A DNA stretch of 64,000 nucleotides from a bacterium (GTDB lineage: Bacteria; Patescibacteriota; Patescibacteriia; 2-12-FULL-60-25), in the NCBI GenBank assembly GCA_021796435.1, contig JAJYXM010000016.1, positions 750,625-814,624 on the forward strand, written 5' to 3'. Below, one piece after another: positions 18,271 to 26,866 of the stretch. The translations under genes and the position numbers were made by a program. Each line of letters starts with the position of its first letter. The first letter of the stretch is position 1. Under the pieces are notes generated by a model. It saw nothing but the letters and a program-made list of their open reading frames with translations. It searched no databases and was not told where the DNA came from.

Positions 18271-18299
18271 AGAATAACGTGTTTTTAAAAATATTGCAA
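18271..18299 (-). promoter_or_regulatory. Promoter of the 17.6-18.2 kb gene
   Basis: Minus strand: TTGCAA (18299-18294), 17-base spacer, TATTCT (18276-18271). The -35 box overlaps the base of the terminator hairpin of the upstream pilin-like gene. Confidence 0.55.
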
Positions 18300-18323
18300 G
18301 GGGTCAACTTGATGACCCCTTGC
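18296..18323 (-). terminator. Terminator after the pilin-like gene
   Basis: GCAAGGGGTCA and TGACCCCTTGC form an 11-bp stem with a 6-base loop. On the minus strand it is followed by AATATTTTTAA. It lies 20 bases past the stop of the pilin-like gene. Confidence 0.75.
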
Positions 18324-18342
18324 TCGAATCGAGGATTATGGT

Positions 18343-18813
18343 TTATTTGACCGTCGGTCCGCTCCAATTATTGATGTTGAACACGAAGCATTGATGACCA
18401 ATTCCGTGGTTCATCAGCTTATCGTAGGGCCCGGAAATCACAGGCTTAGCCGGTCCGGAGGAATATCCACCCTGCTGATTGCCTACGGTCTCGAAATCGG
18501 CACAAAGCTCGTATGACATGCCAGAAACTACGCTGTAGCCATAGACTTCGCCGGTCTTGGGGTCGTTGATGCTTTGCACGTAAGAATTCTGGCCGGAGCT
18601 CAACTCCTCGAGGTTATGCGGCAAGGCCTTATTGGCGTTCCAGTAGTTATCCAAAGCACCGGTTATCTGCTGCAGGCTGTCGACGCGATTCTGGTCTGCG
18701 TTCCTGGCTCTGGCTGAATTCGGCGATCCAGCCATCACGAATCCCAGGACGATGACGGCGATCACGCAAAGCGTGACTATTCCGGTAAAGACCTTTACTC
18801 CATTCATTTTCAT
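18343..18813 (-). CDS. Membrane-anchored pilin-like protein
   Basis: One N-terminal membrane segment (VFTGIVTLCVIAVIVLGFVMA) is followed by a helix and a globular C-terminal part with two cysteines (SYELCADF, GHQCFVF). The layout (ARNADQNRVDSLQQITGALDNYWNANKALPHNLEEL, then DPKTGEVYGYSVV) matches type II/IV pseudopilin-like proteins common in Patescibacteria. There is no clear prepilin peptidase motif (G before F/M-T-x-x-E), so it may stay a plain membrane anchor. It follows the DUF5671 gene by 4 bases in the same direction. Confidence 0.75.
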   Translation of the reverse strand: MKMNGVKVFTGIVTLCVIAVIVLGFVMAGSPNSARARNADQNRVDSLQQITGALDNYWNANKALPHNLEELSSGQNSYVQSINDPKTGEVYGYSVVSGMSYELCADFETVGNQQGGYSSGPAKPVISGPYDKLMNHGIGHQCFVFNINNWSGPTVK

Positions 18814-18817
18814 ATGT

Positions 18818-19459
18818 TTAAGCTTCTTTTTCTTCCTTACGCAGGTCCCAAAGATAATAACCGAAGATGGCTCCAGCGATCGCAGCGACGACCAATACCT
18901 TCAGGATGAAACGCAGCGTGAGCTCGCCTCCGAGGAAATTATAGACCAGACCGATCATATCGCCGATGATGACTCCGGCGGCGATGAAGAGCGTGATGTA
19001 GGTCAGCCATTTACGTATCTTGGATGCGCGTTTGGCCGTATCTTTGGACATGGCTTTGTTGAGGAGATACGAGATCCAGAGGAAAAGCGGGTAGGCGATG
19101 AGCAATGCTGCTGTGCTCCAGCGTATCATCTGGCGTGCACCATCGTAATAATAGCCATAAGGGTTAAGCAGTACATCCGGTAAATAGATATTGATGGTCT
19201 GGAAGAGGATAGTGCCGAAACTGAATGCGCTGATGTAGAGCGTCAGGAACATGAGCAGATACATGAAGGCCTCGCGCGCCGAAAGATATGGTTTGCGCTT
19301 GGGCACGGGGATCGGAAAATCGGATTCGTGATAGGCGTCCAGCGCCTGTTTGACTTCGTCATCCGACCAGCCGGCATCCTTTAGGGCAGACTTGATCGAT
19401 GATCGGCTCGAACCTTTCATCAAGGCTTCACGTACGAAAGAATCCAATGGTTGGCTCAT
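18818..19459 (-). CDS. DUF5671 domain membrane protein
   Basis: The start is set at 19459 (MSQPLDSFVREALMKGSSRSSIKSAL). The longer frame upstream is made of palindromic-repeat sequence. The N-terminal 45 residues resemble a small helical UBA-like region (GWSDDEVKQALDAY). Then come the DUF5671 hallmark SAREAFMYLLMFLTLYISAFSFGTILFQTIN and further membrane segments, about five in all. DUF5671 proteins are frequent in Patescibacteria and their function is unknown. It forms an operon with the pilin-like gene. Confidence 0.85.
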   Translation of the reverse strand: MSQPLDSFVREALMKGSSRSSIKSALKDAGWSDDEVKQALDAYHESDFPIPVPKRKPYLSAREAFMYLLMFLTLYISAFSFGTILFQTINIYLPDVLLNPYGYYYDGARQMIRWSTAALLIAYPLFLWISYLLNKAMSKDTAKRASKIRKWLTYITLFIAAGVIIGDMIGLVYNFLGGELTLRFILKVLVVAAIAGAIFGYYLWDLRKEEKEA

Positions 19460-19492
19460 ATGAAGAGTAGAATAACAGGTGCCTTTAGTCCT

Positions 19493-19553
19493 GTCATCCC
19501 GGGCGCAGACCCGGGACCTCGCTCCCGGATCCCGGCTCGTTGGCCGGGATGAC
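19493..19553. repeat. Palindromic repeat copy 2 (GTCATCCCGG family)
   Basis: GTCATCCCGGGCGCAGACCC...GGCCGGGATGAC lies between the divergent DUF5671 and uvrB genes, upstream of both. It is open in several frames, so it creates false N-terminal extensions on both genes. Confidence 0.9.
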
Positions 19554-19583
19554 GAAAGACGGGAAACATGCCAGAATATCCGC

Positions 19584-21644
19584 ATGCCTGAATTCAGATT
19601 GAAAAAGCCTTATGAATCTGCCGGCGACCAGCCAGAAGCCATCGAAAGGCTGGTTAATGGCGTGAAAAGAGGAGATAGGTTCCAGACGCTTTTGGGTGCG
19701 ACGGGCACGGGCAAGACCTTCACCATCGCCAACGTCATCCAGGAAGTGAAGAAGCCGACCTTGGTGATCGCACACAACAAGACGCTGGCCGCACAGTTGA
19801 CCAACGAGTTCCGCGAATTCTTTCCGGAGAACGCCGTGGAGTATTTCGTCTCATATTACGACTACTATCAGCCAGAGGCCTACATCCCGAAATCGGACAC
19901 CTACATCGAGAAAGAGGCGATGATCAACGAAGAGATCGATAGGTTGCGTCACAATGCGACACAGTCCCTTCTGACCAGGAAAGACGTGATCATCTGCGCT
20001 TCAGTCTCGTGCATCTATGGCTTAGGGGCGCCGGAGGCTTATGCGCAGACGGCGATCCACGCGAAAGTGGGGGATGACATGCGACGGGAAAACGTCCTGG
20101 GCAGATTGGTCGAGATGCAGTTCGTGCGTTCGAACACGACCGACCTGACGCGCGGCATGTTCCGTGCGATCGGCGGGGTGTTGGAGGTCATGCCCGCTAA
20201 CGAAGAGGTCATCTATAGGATAGAGGCGCCGCGCGGGACGATCGAGGCGATAATCGCACAAGATCCCGTCACGCGTCACATCAAACACGAACTGCAGGAC
20301 GTGTGGATCTTCCCGGCCAAGCATTTCATCACCCTCGGTCCGGAACGCGAACGCGCCATCCAGGCGATCCGCAAAGAGCTGGCGGGCCGGCTCAAGTGGT
20401 TCGAGAAGAACGGAAAACTCCTTGAAGCGGAACGACTCGAGCGCAGGACGAAGTTCGATCTCGAGATGATAGAGAATCTGGGGTATTGCAACGGCATCGA
20501 GAACTATTCACGTCATCTTTCCGGACGAGAGGAAGGAGCGCCGCCAGACACGCTGTTCTCATATTTTCCGGAGGATTTCCTGCTGGTCGTCGACGAGTCG
20601 CACGTGACCATACCGCAGCTCGGCGGGATGTACGAAGGCGACAGATCGCGCAAAGAGACGCTCGTGGAGTTCGGCTTCAGGCTCCCCAGCGCAAAAGACA
20701 ACAGACCGATGCGTTTCAATGAGATAGAGGAGAAGATGAAGCATGCGATCTTCGTCTCGGCGACGCCGGGACAGTTCGAATTCAAGAATTCCACGCAGAT
20801 CGTCGAACAGATCATCCGCCCGACAGGCTTGGTCGATCCCGAGGTGCTGATCAGACCGATAACGCCGAAGAAGGGCGGGCTTTCCCAGGTCGATGATGCG
20901 ATAGAGAGGATCTCCGAGACGACCAAACGTGGCGATCGCGTTTTGGTGACCACCCTGACCAAGAAGATGGCGGAGGACTTGGCCGGCTTCCTGACGGACA
21001 AGAAGGTCAAAGCGCGCTATCTGCATTCCGACATCGACACCATCGAGCGGCTGGAGATACTTTCCGACTTCAGGCGCGGCGAATACGAAGTCATAGTCGG
21101 AGTCAACCTGTTGCGCGAGGGCCTGGATCTGCCGGAGGTGTCGCTCGTCTGCATCTTGGATGCCGACAAAGAAGGATTCTTGCGCTCCGATACTTCACTC
21201 ATCCAGACCATCGGTCGTGCGGCGCGCAATGTGCGCGGCCAGGTAGTGCTGTATGCCGACAACATGACAGGCTCCATGAAACGGGCCATCGCCGAGACGG
21301 AAAGGCGCCGCAAGAAACAGCTGGCGTATAACGCAGAACACGACATAACGCCAAAGACGATCATCAAGGCCATCAAGGATTACCGCGACGTACTCGGTCT
21401 TTCGGCCGGGCCGGTAGACGTCAAAGACATACTCAAACTGGAACTCACGGCCGAGACGCATGACCTCAAGACGGTACTGAAGACGAAAGAAGCCGAGATG
21501 AAAGAGGCGGCGCAGAATCTACAGTTCGAGTTGGCTGCGATATTACGCGACGAGATGATAACCTTGAACAAAGAGATCAAGAAGCGGGAAAAGACGGCCG
21601 AGGCCAAACCCAAACGCCAACCCCGACACGGCCGCACGAAATAA
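19584..21644 (+). CDS. uvrB: UvrABC system protein B
   Basis: UvrB is the damage-verifying helicase of nucleotide excision repair. The start is set at 19584 (MPEFRLKKPYESAGDQPEAI). An in-frame extension to 19479 would translate the palindromic repeat. Seen: Walker A GATGTGKT at 38-45, the beta-hairpin region YYDYYQPEAYIP, DESHV (Walker B), NLLREGLDLPEVSLVCILDADKEGFLRS, QTIGRAARN, and the C-terminal UVR domain (EAAQNLQFELAAILRDEM). The 686 residues are normal. No uvrA or uvrC is in this window. Confidence 0.98.
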   Translation: MPEFRLKKPYESAGDQPEAIERLVNGVKRGDRFQTLLGATGTGKTFTIANVIQEVKKPTLVIAHNKTLAAQLTNEFREFFPENAVEYFVSYYDYYQPEAYIPKSDTYIEKEAMINEEIDRLRHNATQSLLTRKDVIICASVSCIYGLGAPEAYAQTAIHAKVGDDMRRENVLGRLVEMQFVRSNTTDLTRGMFRAIGGVLEVMPANEEVIYRIEAPRGTIEAIIAQDPVTRHIKHELQDVWIFPAKHFITLGPERERAIQAIRKELAGRLKWFEKNGKLLEAERLERRTKFDLEMIENLGYCNGIENYSRHLSGREEGAPPDTLFSYFPEDFLLVVDESHVTIPQLGGMYEGDRSRKETLVEFGFRLPSAKDNRPMRFNEIEEKMKHAIFVSATPGQFEFKNSTQIVEQIIRPTGLVDPEVLIRPITPKKGGLSQVDDAIERISETTKRGDRVLVTTLTKKMAEDLAGFLTDKKVKARYLHSDIDTIERLEILSDFRRGEYEVIVGVNLLREGLDLPEVSLVCILDADKEGFLRSDTSLIQTIGRAARNVRGQVVLYADNMTGSMKRAIAETERRRKKQLAYNAEHDITPKTIIKAIKDYRDVLGLSAGPVDVKDILKLELTAETHDLKTVLKTKEAEMKEAAQNLQFELAAILRDEMITLNKEIKKREKTAEAKPKRQPRHGRTK

Positions 21645-21655
21645 CGATAAACGAT

Positions 21656-22813
21656 ATGCACTTGATGATGATCCTGGACGGCTTCGGCTACGACGTGGTG
21701 CGCAAATACCAGTCAGCCGGAGGCTTCAAGCAGTTCAAACATCTTGCGCCGGTGGTCGCGCCTTATCCCTCGCTTACTGATCTATGCAGCCAGGACCTGA
21801 TACAGGGCGAACCGTGCGATTCGCTGGAGGCGCGCTATTACGATCCGACCAAAGACAAGGCGCTGGGCGGCGAGATAGGTTATCTGCTTCACGTGAACCA
21901 GCCTTATCGCGATACGATCGCCTATAGTCCGCGGCCGTGGATAGATTCCATGTGCTATGTAGCGCCCTGGTATGCTTTCATGCTCGAGATGTCGCGCCTT
22001 AGGCGTAAGGTCGCGAAGTTCCGCGGCAAGGAATTCGTGGCCTATCTGGTCAGCACGGCAGGCATCGGCACGAAGTACGGCGCAGCCGGCCAGAGCATGT
22101 GCCTGGGCAGGGTCGATGAGTTCTGTTCGGATCTGAAAAAGACCACGCCTGACCTACATATCAGCTTGGTGTCCGATCATGGCCACGGGTACACGCCGAG
22201 CAAAGCTTACGACATACGGACGGCGCTGAAGAATAAAGGGTGGAAATTCAAGGGTACTTTGGATAAACCTGAAAATATCGTGTATCCGGCGCTTGGACTC
22301 CTGCACTGCGCCGGTTTCTGGACGACGCAGACCTCAAAACTGGTCGATGACCTTAAGGACATAGACTGCATCGACATCATCAGCCACAAAAGCGGCGACA
22401 AAGTGGTAGTGACCAACCATCACGGACTGGGCGAGATAACGAAGATTGATGACACGTATTCATACAGGAATATCCATGGCGACGTTCTGCATCTTGGATT
22501 GGCGGAAGGCGGGGTCCTGTCGCTCGATTCAGCTGGCTGGTTGGACCGCGCTTTCAACGACAAATATCCGGATGCTCCGGTCAGGTTATGGCGAGCGCAT
22601 AACGGCCTGGTCAAGCATACTCCAAGCCTGATCGTCGCCCTGAAAGACGGTTTCTTCTTCGGTTCCCGTTTCTTGAACCGTTTCGCGAAGATCGAATCAA
22701 CGCATGGCGGACTGAACAGGATCAACAGCCTCGCCTTCGCCATGAGCACCGACAGGGAACTCCCGGAGATCATGCGCACGCGCGATGTCCTGGACAATCT
22801 GGCATCTGGTTGA
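21656..22813 (+). CDS. Alkaline phosphatase superfamily protein (phosphodiesterase-like)
   Basis: Metal-binding motifs of the superfamily are visible: MILDGFGYDVV (first Asp), a PYPSLTDLC segment where the nucleophilic Ser/Thr is expected, LVSDHGHGYTPS (Asp and His pair) and ESTHGGLNRINSLAFAMST (final His). There is no signal peptide, so it is probably cytoplasmic, unlike alkaline phosphatase itself. The substrate is unknown. Nucleotide pyrophosphatase/phosphodiesterase members are the closest by motif pattern. It lies 11 bases after uvrB and 28 before dnaG, so the three may be co-transcribed. Confidence 0.8.
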   Translation: MHLMMILDGFGYDVVRKYQSAGGFKQFKHLAPVVAPYPSLTDLCSQDLIQGEPCDSLEARYYDPTKDKALGGEIGYLLHVNQPYRDTIAYSPRPWIDSMCYVAPWYAFMLEMSRLRRKVAKFRGKEFVAYLVSTAGIGTKYGAAGQSMCLGRVDEFCSDLKKTTPDLHISLVSDHGHGYTPSKAYDIRTALKNKGWKFKGTLDKPENIVYPALGLLHCAGFWTTQTSKLVDDLKDIDCIDIISHKSGDKVVVTNHHGLGEITKIDDTYSYRNIHGDVLHLGLAEGGVLSLDSAGWLDRAFNDKYPDAPVRLWRAHNGLVKHTPSLIVALKDGFFFGSRFLNRFAKIESTHGGLNRINSLAFAMSTDRELPEIMRTRDVLDNLASG

Positions 22814-22841
22814 CCGCCGCTAACTGATGTAAGGTGTTGCT

Positions 22842-24542
22842 ATGGATGCTCCGCAGGAAATAAAAGCCCGTCTCGATGTCGCGGATATCGTGGGCGAATA
22901 CCTACAGCTCAAACCCGCCGGCAGCGGCAGTTTTAAGGCGTGCTGCCCGTTCCATCAGGAAAAAACGCCTAGTTTTTACGTCAACCGACCACGCCAGACT
23001 TGGCATTGTTTCGGCTGCAACCAAGGCGGGGACATCATCTCGTTCGTGCAGATGATGGAAGGTTTGGATTTTCCGGAGGCCTTACAGATCCTGGCGGACA
23101 AAGCCGGGGTGACCCTGCCGGAATACGATCCCCGCGGTTCTTCGGAGCGCAAGCGTCTGCACGAGGTGAATGAGCTGGCCATGCGCTATTTCCATTCCCA
23201 ACTCCTGACAGCGCCGAACGCGGAAAACGCCAGGCAATACGTGCAAAAAAGAGGGCTGGATGACCTGACGACCGATGTCTGGATGCTGGGTTATGCGCCA
23301 GAAGGCTGGGAAAACCTGATACCCGCCCTGCGCTCGAAAGGCATAACGAATGAAGAGGTCCTGAAGGCTGGGCTGGCGCAAAAAGGAGAAAGGGGAATCT
23401 ACGACCGTTTCCGCAACAGATTGATGTTCCCGATATGGGACGTACACGGCCGAGTCGTAGGTTTTACCGGCCGGATATTGTCTGATGACAAGAAGGAAGC
23501 CAAGTACGTAAACACTCCGGAGACCTTTGTCTACAAAAAGAGTTCAATCCTTTACGGACTGGATAAAGCCAGGGGTGAAATAAAACGACAGGATCTGGCC
23601 GTATTAGTGGAAGGAAACATGGATGTGATAGGTTCGCACCAATTCAGCCTTTCGAATGTCGTGGCTTCTTCGGGAACAGCCCTGACCCTGGACCAACTGA
23701 ACCTGCTCAAAAGGTTCACCAAGAACATAGCCATAGCTTTTGACGCGGATAGTGCGGGCAAATCAGCCACCATCCGCGGATTCGACCTGGCGCGTCAGCT
23801 GGATTTCAACATAAAGGTAATCACATTGCCGCCGGAAGCAGGGAAAGACCCGGACGACGCAGTCAGGAAAGACCCGGATCTTTGGAAAAATGCGATAAAA
23901 GACGCCAAACCGATCATCGATTGGATGTACACGATGGCGTTCAAGACGCATGACATCTCGAAACCCGAAGGAAAAAAGGAGATAGCTAAAGAGCTTTTGC
24001 CGGAATTCACTAGGATCACCGATGCCGTGGAACGCGATGCATGGATCAGTCGGTTGGCGAACGATCTGGAGGTATCTCCGAATGCATTGCGCGAGTCCCT
24101 GCGCACAAACGCAGCTAACCAAAAGAAGGACACGACACAGACCAGGGCAGCAGCGCCCGTCACTAAAAAAGTCGAGGCAACGGACGCTGTAGTCCACAAG
24201 ACCAGGGAAGAAGAACTTTATGAAAGGATCTGGTCGATCCTGTACCTCAAGCCAGAACTTGATACGCTTGCCAAGGAAAGCCTGAAGGAGTATTATCAGC
24301 CCATTCCCGAGGACAAAGAAAGACTGGATTATCTTGCGGTTTTGGCGGATAAGGAATTCTCGGAGCAGGACACCGAAACGTTGGATAAGGAGATCCTGGG
24401 AGCGGCCAAAGCCTTGGCCGAAGCAGGCATGGCACAGAAGAGATCAAACCTGCAGAGACTGATGAAAGAAGCGGAACTTGCCGGCGATCAAACGAAGATC
24501 GCATCGCTCATCGAAGAATTCAATCGACTTACTAATACGTAA
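22842..24542 (+). CDS. dnaG: DNA primase
   Basis: DnaG makes RNA primers at the replication fork. Seen: the zinc ribbon with Cys35, His38, Cys56 and Cys59 ([25 protein letters not shown]), the RNA polymerase domain, the TOPRIM motifs [14 protein letters not shown] and [11 protein letters not shown], and a variable C-terminal helical region for DnaB contact. At 566 residues it is near normal. It precedes rpoD by about 60 bases, the classic dnaG-rpoD macromolecular synthesis arrangement. Confidence 0.97.
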   Translation: MDAPQEIKARLDVADIVGEYLQLKPAGSGSFKACCPFHQEKTPSFYVNRPRQTWHCFGCNQGGDIISFVQMMEGLDFPEALQILADKAGVTLPEYDPRGSSERKRLHEVNELAMRYFHSQLLTAPNAENARQYVQKRGLDDLTTDVWMLGYAPEGWENLIPALRSKGITNEEVLKAGLAQKGERGIYDRFRNRLMFPIWDVHGRVVGFTGRILSDDKKEAKYVNTPETFVYKKSSILYGLDKARGEIKRQDLAVLVEGNMDVIGSHQFSLSNVVASSGTALTLDQLNLLKRFTKNIAIAFDADSAGKSATIRGFDLARQLDFNIKVITLPPEAGKDPDDAVRKDPDLWKNAIKDAKPIIDWMYTMAFKTHDISKPEGKKEIAKELLPEFTRITDAVERDAWISRLANDLEVSPNALRESLRTNAANQKKDTTQTRAAAPVTKKVEATDAVVHKTREEELYERIWSILYLKPELDTLAKESLKEYYQPIPEDKERLDYLAVLADKEFSEQDTETLDKEILGAAKALAEAGMAQKRSNLQRLMKEAELAGDQTKIASLIEEFNRLTNT

Positions 24543-24604
24543 CGCCTTCCGTTACGGCGGCCCCGCTTGATCGGGACACCTGCCGATTTGGAATGCCATA
24601 CGCT

Positions 24605-25858
24605 ATGCCAAAAAGCACACCTAAGAAAAACGTGAAGCAAAAGCACAAGCCACAGCCGGCCAAAAAACAGGTAAAGCCCAAACAGAAGCCACAGCCGGCA
24701 CGTAAGCCGAAGAGGCAGGAAAAGCAGGAGAAACAGTTCCCAAAGAAACCTTACGTCAAGTCCCAGCCTCCTTCGACGGAGACTTTGGACAAACTTTTCG
24801 ATAAGGCGAAGACACGAAGTTTCATCACCGAGACGGAGATACTCTACGCCTTCCCGGAAGTAGAGGACTATCTTCCGGCTTTTGAGGCGTTCATCGACCG
24901 TTTGGATGCGGCTGGTATCCCTTTCGTGGAGGTCAAAGAGGGCATCCTGGGTCGCGAAAAGGAGCGGCATGATGTGCTTGAGACGCTGCACAGCGCAGAC
25001 GATATCCGAGCCATCAAGATCGATCCTTTCGACATCACGGCAGACTCGATCCAGATGTATCTGCGCGAGATAGGTAAGATCCCGCTTCTGACCGCAGAAG
25101 AGGAAATCGCATTGGCTAAACGCAAGGAAAGGGGAGAGAAGGAAGCCGAAAAGAGGCTAATCGAAGCCAACTTGCGTCTGGTCGTGTCCATCGCCAAGAA
25201 GTTCATGGGCAAATCGCTCTCGCTCCTCGACCTGATCCAGGAGGGCAATATCGGCCTGTTCCGCGCGGTCAAGAAATTCGAATACCGCAAAGGCTATAAA
25301 TTCTCGACCTACGCCACCTGGTGGATCCGCCAAGCCATCACGCGCGCTTTGGCTGACCAGAGCCGTACCATCCGTATCCCGGTGCACATGGTCGAGACCA
25401 TCAACAAGTTCCAGCAGGTCGAACGACAGCTTATCCAAGACTTGGGTCGCGAGCCGTTACCGGAAGAGATCGCCGCGGAAATGGGCGAGGACGTGGATAA
25501 GGTACGCCATATCATAAAGATCTCGCAGGATACCGTATCGCTCGAGACGTCTGTGGGTGAGGATGATGAGGATTCGACTTTGGAGGACTTCCTGGAGGAC
25601 GTGAAGAACGTCACGCCAGACCGCGCTGCCGCCTTGCAGCTCTTGCGTGATTACGTCGGAGATATCATCAAAGACCTGTCACCACGCGAGCAGAAGATAC
25701 TCGAGATGCGCTTTGGCCTGACTGATGGTGTCAGCCATACGCTGGAGGAAGTTGGTAAGGAATTCGACGTGACGCGCGAGCGTATCCGTCAGATCGAGGC
25801 TAAGTCGATCGAGAAGATCCAGCAGCATCCGTTGATCAGGAAGCTGATTGATTACTAG
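24605..25858 (+). CDS. rpoD: RNA polymerase primary sigma factor
   Basis: This is the housekeeping sigma70. The N-terminus is a very basic [11 protein letters not shown]-type tail of about 55 residues and region 1.1 is reduced. Region 1.2 ([27 protein letters not shown]), region 2 ([27 protein letters not shown], then [18 protein letters not shown]), region 3 and region 4 ([22 protein letters not shown]) are complete. An ATG at 24593 (MPYAMPKST) is an alternative start four codons earlier. The many TTGACA/TATAAT promoters in the window fit this factor. Confidence 0.97.
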   Translation: MPKSTPKKNVKQKHKPQPAKKQVKPKQKPQPARKPKRQEKQEKQFPKKPYVKSQPPSTETLDKLFDKAKTRSFITETEILYAFPEVEDYLPAFEAFIDRLDAAGIPFVEVKEGILGREKERHDVLETLHSADDIRAIKIDPFDITADSIQMYLREIGKIPLLTAEEEIALAKRKERGEKEAEKRLIEANLRLVVSIAKKFMGKSLSLLDLIQEGNIGLFRAVKKFEYRKGYKFSTYATWWIRQAITRALADQSRTIRIPVHMVETINKFQQVERQLIQDLGREPLPEEIAAEMGEDVDKVRHIIKISQDTVSLETSVGEDDEDSTLEDFLEDVKNVTPDRAAALQLLRDYVGDIIKDLSPREQKILEMRFGLTDGVSHTLEEVGKEFDVTRERIRQIEAKSIEKIQQHPLIRKLIDY

Positions 25859-25875
25859 AAAGAATAAAACAAACA

Positions 25876-25898
25876 AAGCCTCCATATTTGGAGGTTTT
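25876..25898 (+). terminator. Terminator after rpoD
   Basis: CCTCCA / TGGAGG stem with a 4-base loop, flanked by AAAG and TTTTG, 18 bases past the rpoD stop. Confidence 0.8.
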
Positions 25899-25925
25899 GT
25901 GCTTTATTATCAACATCAGAAGCCC

Positions 25926-25954
25926 TTGCAAAGATAGACATATTGGGTTAATAT
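25926..25954 (+). promoter_or_regulatory. Promoter of the split tRNA-Asn gene
   Basis: TTGCAA (25926-25931), 17-base spacer, TAATAT (25949-25954). The predicted start is about 25 bases before the mature 5' end of the tRNA. Confidence 0.65.
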
Positions 25955-26019
25955 CGTTCCGCGCTATCAAATAGAGTGGCTTCATTCCGGGGTAGCTCAG
26001 TGGTAGAGCAGAGGACTGT

Positions 26020-26570
26020 GGACAAGCTTTCTTCATAATATTTTTATGAAAGATAAGCGAACCTATGCCGACCGTGCCGAATACATAAAAAGCTCGGTGG
26101 CAAAAAGGCGCACAAAAACAAGACAAAAGGCGGTTGATGCAAAAGGCGGCAAATGCCAAATATGCGGATACTGCAAATTCATCGGTTCATTGGAGTTCCA
26201 TCACACGGATCCTAGTAGAAAGGACTTCAGCATCTCTGCTGACGGTTCCACTAGGTCGTGGGAGCGGATACGGAATGAGATCGAGAAATGTGTCTTGATC
26301 TGCGCCAACTGCCATAGAGAAATTCACGCAGGCATAACGCAGCTTCCGACGGTGACGTCGGATGAATAACGAGGTGAATTGCTGGAAGCCTAAAGCTTGT
26401 TCGGAAGCAAAGGTAATCAGCAGCCAAGCCCCGACTTCGCGTCGGGGAAGGTCCAGAGACTATCCCGCAAGGGAGTAGGGCCACGCATGACGTGGTTCGA
26501 AGCGCCTCGCTCCCGTCAGATGACGGGATGATGATATAGTCCATCCCTAGTGGAAACATTAGGACAAATG
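26020..26570 (+). mobile_element. Group I intron (IC3-like) in the tRNA-Asn anticodon
   Basis: The 551-base intron lies between anticodon positions 35 and 36. The upstream exon ends in T and the intron ends in G (26570), as group I splicing requires. The catalytic core lies in the last 180 bases: GCAGCCAAGCC, then GGGGAAGGTCCAGAGACTAT, which closely resembles the cyanobacterial tRNA-Leu intron core. P7 is supported by GACTAT near 26458 pairing with ATAGTC near 26536. The 5' end GGACAAGCTTT (26020-26030) pairs with AAAGCTTGTTC (26392-26402), which puts the nuclease gene in a peripheral loop. Confidence 0.88.
26046..26369 (+). CDS. HNH homing endonuclease of the tRNA intron
   Basis: A 107-residue protein with a basic N-terminus (KRTYADRAEYIKSSVAKRR) and a compact HNH fold. 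The zinc-binding pairs are CQIC (37-40) and CANC (86-89). The catalytic histidines are in LEFHHTDPSRKDF, and the motif ends NCHREIHAG. It probably cuts intronless tRNA-Asn alleles to spread the intron. It lies wholly in the loop formed by the intron 5' end and 26392-26402, so it does not disturb the ribozyme core. Confidence 0.9.
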   Translation: MKDKRTYADRAEYIKSSVAKRRTKTRQKAVDAKGGKCQICGYCKFIGSLEFHHTDPSRKDFSISADGSTRSWERIRNEIEKCVLICANCHREIHAGITQLPTVTSDE

Positions 26571-26614
26571 TAATCCTTTGGTCGTGGGTTCGAGCCCCAC
26601 CCCCGGAGCCATGG

Positions 26615-26645
26615 AAAACGTTTCGTCATCCGACGGGACGTTTTT
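26615..26645 (+). terminator. Terminator after tRNA-Asn
   Basis: AAAACGT...CGTC / GACG...ACGTTTTT stem, 3 bases after the encoded CCA. Confidence 0.75.
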
Positions 26646-26717
26646 CATATTTCGAGAGTTGGGGGCTCGAACAGGGGAGGGTTTGGGAACCGGAAGGTTC
26701 CCACTGTTGCCAGGGAG

Positions 26718-26789
26718 AGTCCACGAGAGGGCGGAAGCCCTTTCGTGGGAGGAGCAAGGCGACGATGGAGAGCCCCACCCCCGGAGCCA
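26718..26789 (+). repeat. 72-base repeat, copy A, ending in a tRNA-Asn-like 3' end
   Basis: The 5' part is a strong hairpin (CCACGAGAGGGC / GCCCTTTCGTGG, loop GGAA). The last 20 bases (26770-26789, GAGCCCCACCCCCGGAGCCA) equal the 3' end of the tRNA-Asn gene. Almost the same 72 bases recur at 28724-28795. An extra hairpin (GGGAACC / GGTTCCC, loop GGAA) lies just upstream, and the stretch starting TGGGGGCTC near 26663 could pair with the GAGCCCCA near the end. The unit is followed by a terminator, so it may be transcribed. Confidence 0.75.
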
Positions 26790-26795
26790 ACAAAG

Positions 26796-26820
26796 AAGTC
26801 ACCGTATAGGTGGCTTTTTG
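26796..26820 (+). terminator. Terminator after repeat copy A
   Basis: AAGTCACC / GGTGGCTT stem with a GTATA loop, then TTTTG. Confidence 0.75.
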
Positions 26821-26866
26821 TTTATCCATCGCTTTGATGCTAAGATCGGGTTCATCATACTTGCCC

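Larger units (their letters stand above)
25986..26611 (+). tRNA. tRNA-Asn(GTT), interrupted by a group I intron
   Basis: The 5' exon is 25986-26019 and the 3' exon 26571-26611, with CCA encoded at 26609-26611. Joined, they fold perfectly: acceptor TCCGGGG/CCCCGGA, D-stem GCTC/GAGC, anticodon stem GAGGA/TCCTT, T-stem GTGGG/CCCAC with loop TTCGAGC, discriminator G. The junction ...GGACTGT + TAATCC... gives loop CTGTTAA, anticodon GTT, matching the highly conserved tRNA-Asn loop. Read without splicing, the 5' exon would suggest GTG (His). That reading does not obey the group I rule that the 5' exon ends in U and the intron in G. Confidence 0.92.

Noticed and set aside
19479-19583. N-terminal extension of UvrB
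   Set aside because: The 35 extra codons translate the palindromic repeat. The family starts at MPEFRLKKPY.
19460-19585. N-terminal extension of the DUF5671 protein
   Set aside because: These codons also come from the repeat. MSQPLDSF at 19459 is the sensible start.
25986-26022. tRNA-His(GTG) reading of the 5' exon
   Set aside because: The unspliced text CTGTGGA would give GTG, but joining to TCCTT that way needs an intron not ending in G. The group I rules and the conserved Asn loop CTGTTAA both favour Asn(GTT).
26656-26789. SRP (4.5S) RNA
   Set aside because: It starts GGGGGCTC and has GGAA loops, but the universal GGTCCGGAAGGAAGCAGCC core of SRP RNA is absent.
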